Shown: one piece after another, positions 5,935 to 7,469 of the stretch | Layout: each line of letters begins with the position of its first letter | Position numbering within the stretch: the stretch's first letter is position 1 | Position numbers and translations under genes: made by a program | Notes under the pieces: generated by a model | What the model was told of the DNA's origin: nothing | What the model saw: only the letters and a program-made list of their open reading frames with translations | Database searches by the model: none | Assembly: GCA_026195755.1 (NCBI GenBank) | Contig: JAPHRL010000117.1 | Coordinates: forward strand, 1 to 7,469 | DNA: 7,469 nucleotides | Source: Kangiella sp. | Lineage (GTDB): Bacteria; Pseudomonadota; Gammaproteobacteria; Enterobacterales; Kangiellaceae | Reading direction: 5' to 3'

Positions 5935-6555
5935 ATGTCACGAAGCAAAAGCAGTCACCGCTGGATGAGAGAGCATTTTGACGATCCCTATGTCAAAAAG
6001 TCGCAAAAAGACGGTTATCGTTCACGGGCGGTATACAAGCTGGAAGAGCTTGATCAAAAATATAAATTATTGGGCAAAGGTGTGACGGTGGTAGACCTTG
6101 GGGCTGCCCCGGGTGGGTGGTCACAATATGTAGCCTATAAGATGGGTAGCCAAGGTAAAATTTTTGCTTTGGATATTCTGGAAATGGATCCCTTGCCGGA
6201 TGTTGACTTTATTCAAGGTGATTTTCGCGAAGAAGCGGTGCTTAATCAGTTGCTGGATAAGATTGGTGAACATAAGGCAGACCTTGTTTTATCGGACATG
6301 GCCCCCAATATGAGTGGTGTGGATGCGGTTGATCAACCGCGCGGCATGTATTTGTGTGAGTTGGCGCTGGAGCTGGCTCAAACGGTGCTTGCGAAAGGTG
6401 GTAATTATGTGGTCAAGGTCTTCCAGGGCGAGGGTTTTGACGACTATATACGACAGTGTCGCGAAGTTTTTGATAAGGTTTTAATCCGTAAACCCGACGC
6501 TTCCAGAGGACGTTCACGCGAAGTTTATGTGGTGGGTATAGGATATAAGGGTTAG
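5935..6555 (+). CDS. rlmE: 23S rRNA (uridine-2552 2'-O)-methyltransferase RlmE
   Basis: This 206-aa protein matches E. coli RlmE (FtsJ/RrmJ, 209 aa) throughout. It methylates the 2'-O of U2552 in the A loop of 23S rRNA, a late step in 50S maturation. The K-D-K-E catalytic tetrad is complete: K35 in RAVYKL, D121 in LSDMAPN, K161 in VVKVFQGEG and E196 in SREVYVV. The SAM motif DLGAAPGGWSQYV is at 54-66. The ATG at 5935 gives the expected N-terminus, but the only strong ribosome site, GAGG at 5909-5912, is 22 nt upstream, much too far for normal spacing; no ATG, GTG or TTG start lies in frame between it and 5935. The gene is divergent from yhbY and followed after 149 nt by ftsH, the standard order. 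Confidence 0.97.
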   Translation: MSRSKSSHRWMREHFDDPYVKKSQKDGYRSRAVYKLEELDQKYKLLGKGVTVVDLGAAPGGWSQYVAYKMGSQGKIFALDILEMDPLPDVDFIQGDFREEAVLNQLLDKIGEHKADLVLSDMAPNMSGVDAVDQPRGMYLCELALELAQTVLAKGGNYVVKVFQGEGFDDYIRQCREVFDKVLIRKPDASRGRSREVYVVGIGYKG

Positions 6556-6646
6556 TTACGTGTCAGTTGAACGAGTGATAGGCTAACTGGATGGTTATGA
6601 TTGTTACGTTTTGTTAAGCTTCAGGGCTTTCGTTACTGACAAAGCA

Positions 6647-6655
6647 TGGCATAAT
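6647..6655 (+). promoter_or_regulatory. Candidate extended -10 promoter for ftsH
   Basis: TGGCATAAT at 6647-6655 fits an extended -10 (TG, one base, then CATAAT with five of six matches). There is no convincing -35, which extended -10 promoters can do without. Transcription from about 6662 would give ftsH a leader near 43 nt. ftsH may also be read through from rlmE, as no good terminator separates them. Confidence 0.35.
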
Positions 6656-6672
6656 GTGTGGTCATTATTAAA

Positions 6673-6686
6673 GGCAAAGCGTTGCC
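6673..6686 (+). other. Small hairpin in the ftsH leader
   Basis: GGCAA (6673-6677) and TTGCC (6682-6686) form a perfect 5-bp stem around the tetraloop AGCG. It ends six nt before the Shine-Dalgarno GAGG (6693-6696) of ftsH and has no T run, so it is not a terminator. It could stabilise the leader or tune translation; it may also be chance. Confidence 0.3.
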
Positions 6687-6704
6687 AAGATTGAGGTTCA
6701 GGTT

Positions 6705-7469
6705 TTGAACGATTTAGTAAAAAATATTTTATTTTGGGCCGTTGCAGCGGTCATATTGTTCATTGTGATTGACGCCATTCAGGAACGTCAGCAGGACAAT
6801 AGCCAGGTCAAATTTTCTGAGTTTGTGAGTCGCATCGAGTCCAAAGAAGTGGAAGATGTGGTCATTAACCCAAACAATAATGTGGTTTCCGGTAAAGATA
6901 TCAGCAGTAATAGTGAAATTAATGCAGATATCCCTTCGGGCGGCCATGAAAAGCTGAATGAAATTTTGTTGGCAAATGATGTCAGCTACAGTGGAAAGAA
7001 GCGTGAGGGGGGTGGACTAGCTGCCTTCCTTTGGAGCTTTGGCCCTATTTTACTACTGATTGCGGTGTGGATTTATTTTATGCGCCAGATGCAGGGCGGT
7101 GGTAAAGGTGGCGGTGCAATGTCTTTTGGCAAGAGCAAGGCGCGTATGCTCAGTGAAGATCAGGTTAAGACCACTTTTGCCGATGTTGCTGGCGTTGAAG
7201 AAGCCAAAGAAGAAGTGGGTGAGTTAGTCGACTTCTTACGCGATCCTCGTAAATTCCAACGCTTAGGCGGCAAGATTCCACGTGGTGTCTTGATGGTTGG
7301 CCCTCCGGGTACTGGTAAAACTCTATTGGCGCGCGCCATTGCCGGCGAAGCTAAAGTTCCGTTCTTTACTATTTCGGGTTCCGACTTTGTTGAAATGTTT
7401 GTTGGTGTTGGTGCCTCTCGTGTCCGTGACATGTTTGAGCAAGCTAAGAAGCATGCTCCGTGCATTATC
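6705..7469 (+). CDS. ftsH: ATP-dependent zinc metalloprotease FtsH, 3' partial, TTG start
   Basis: The first 255 residues of FtsH are present; the gene runs off the right edge, so the Walker B, SRH and HEXXH protease motifs are outside the window. FtsH is the hexameric inner-membrane AAA+ protease that degrades misfolded membrane proteins and regulators such as LpxC and sigma-32 in E. coli. Visible are TM1 (about 8-25), a periplasmic domain (about 27-104), TM2 (about 106-125), the FMRQMQGGG linker (125-133), Walker A GPPGTGKT (199-206) and the pore motif MFVGVGAS (231-238). The start is TTG at 6705: the frame is closed upstream by TAA at 6669-6671, GAGG (6693-6696) sits eight nt before it, and the resulting MNDLVKNILFW matches the normal FtsH N-terminus, with no ATG or GTG before TM1. 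Confidence 0.96.
   Translation, partial: MNDLVKNILFWAVAAVILFIVIDAIQERQQDNSQVKFSEFVSRIESKEVEDVVINPNNNVVSGKDISSNSEINADIPSGGHEKLNEILLANDVSYSGKKREGGGLAAFLWSFGPILLLIAVWIYFMRQMQGGGKGGGAMSFGKSKARMLSEDQVKTTFADVAGVEEAKEEVGELVDFLRDPRKFQRLGGKIPRGVLMVGPPGTGKTLLARAIAGEAKVPFFTISGSDFVEMFVGVGASRVRDMFEQAKKHAPCII

Noticed and set aside
6550..6590. Terminator after rlmE from GTTAG/CTAAC or CAGTT/AACTG pairs
   Set aside because: The stems are only 5 bp with long loops and no T run follows, so no terminator can be supported.
6609..6620. Extra copy of the TTGTTAAG repeat core upstream of ftsH
   Set aside because: A single AT-rich 8-mer match without phased partners is expected by chance in a window of this size.
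7160..7465. 101-aa minus-strand open frame inside ftsH
   Set aside because: It lies antisense to the highly conserved AAA+ domain, which explains the long open frame.

Overview
The window looks like chromosomal DNA from a gammaproteobacterium of moderate-to-low G+C. The strongest evidence is the yhbY / rlmE / ftsH block at the right (yhbY divergent from rlmE, rlmE followed by ftsH), which is classic gammaproteobacterial synteny with proteins close to the E. coli versions. A marine Kangiella-type lineage would fit the general character, but that is an impression, not something the sequence proves.

Region 1 (2-3387, + strand) is a tightly packed lipid-type operon cut by the left edge. It holds a 5'-truncated cyclopropane-fatty-acid-synthase-like methyltransferase, a DUF2878 membrane protein overlapping it by 22 nt, a DUF1295 (steroid 5-alpha-reductase-like) membrane enzyme overlapping that by 10 nt, and, after 52 nt, a second and quite different CFA/coclaurine-N-methyltransferase-like enzyme. 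Two SAM methyltransferases plus two polytopic membrane proteins suggest modification of unsaturated membrane lipid acyl chains. The first methyltransferase carries substitutions at positions that bind bicarbonate in true CFA synthase, so its product may not be a cyclopropane.

Region 2 (3388-5497) is a two-component system in an uncommon layout. The histidine kinase (+) and the OmpR/PhoB-type response regulator (-) converge tail to tail with 6 nt between their stop codons, inside an AT-rich inverted repeat. Upstream of the kinase lies a degenerate four-unit 19-bp tandem repeat that runs from the end of the preceding methyltransferase gene into the likely -35 of the kinase promoter; it is a candidate operator.

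Region 3 (5545-7469) is housekeeping: yhbY (50S assembly, - strand, directly upstream of the response regulator), then divergently rlmE (23S rRNA 2'-O-methyltransferase) and ftsH (membrane AAA+ protease, 3' truncated, TTG start). There is no gene-free stretch over 300 bases; the longest gaps are 149 nt (rlmE-ftsH) and 112 nt (before the kinase). I saw no tRNA, rRNA, CRISPR array, IS element or phage gene.

The most interesting points are the lipid-modification operon with its non-canonical methyltransferase, the convergent kinase/regulator pair, and the 19-bp repeat array between them. Whether the two-component system controls the lipid genes is a hypothesis from adjacency only.
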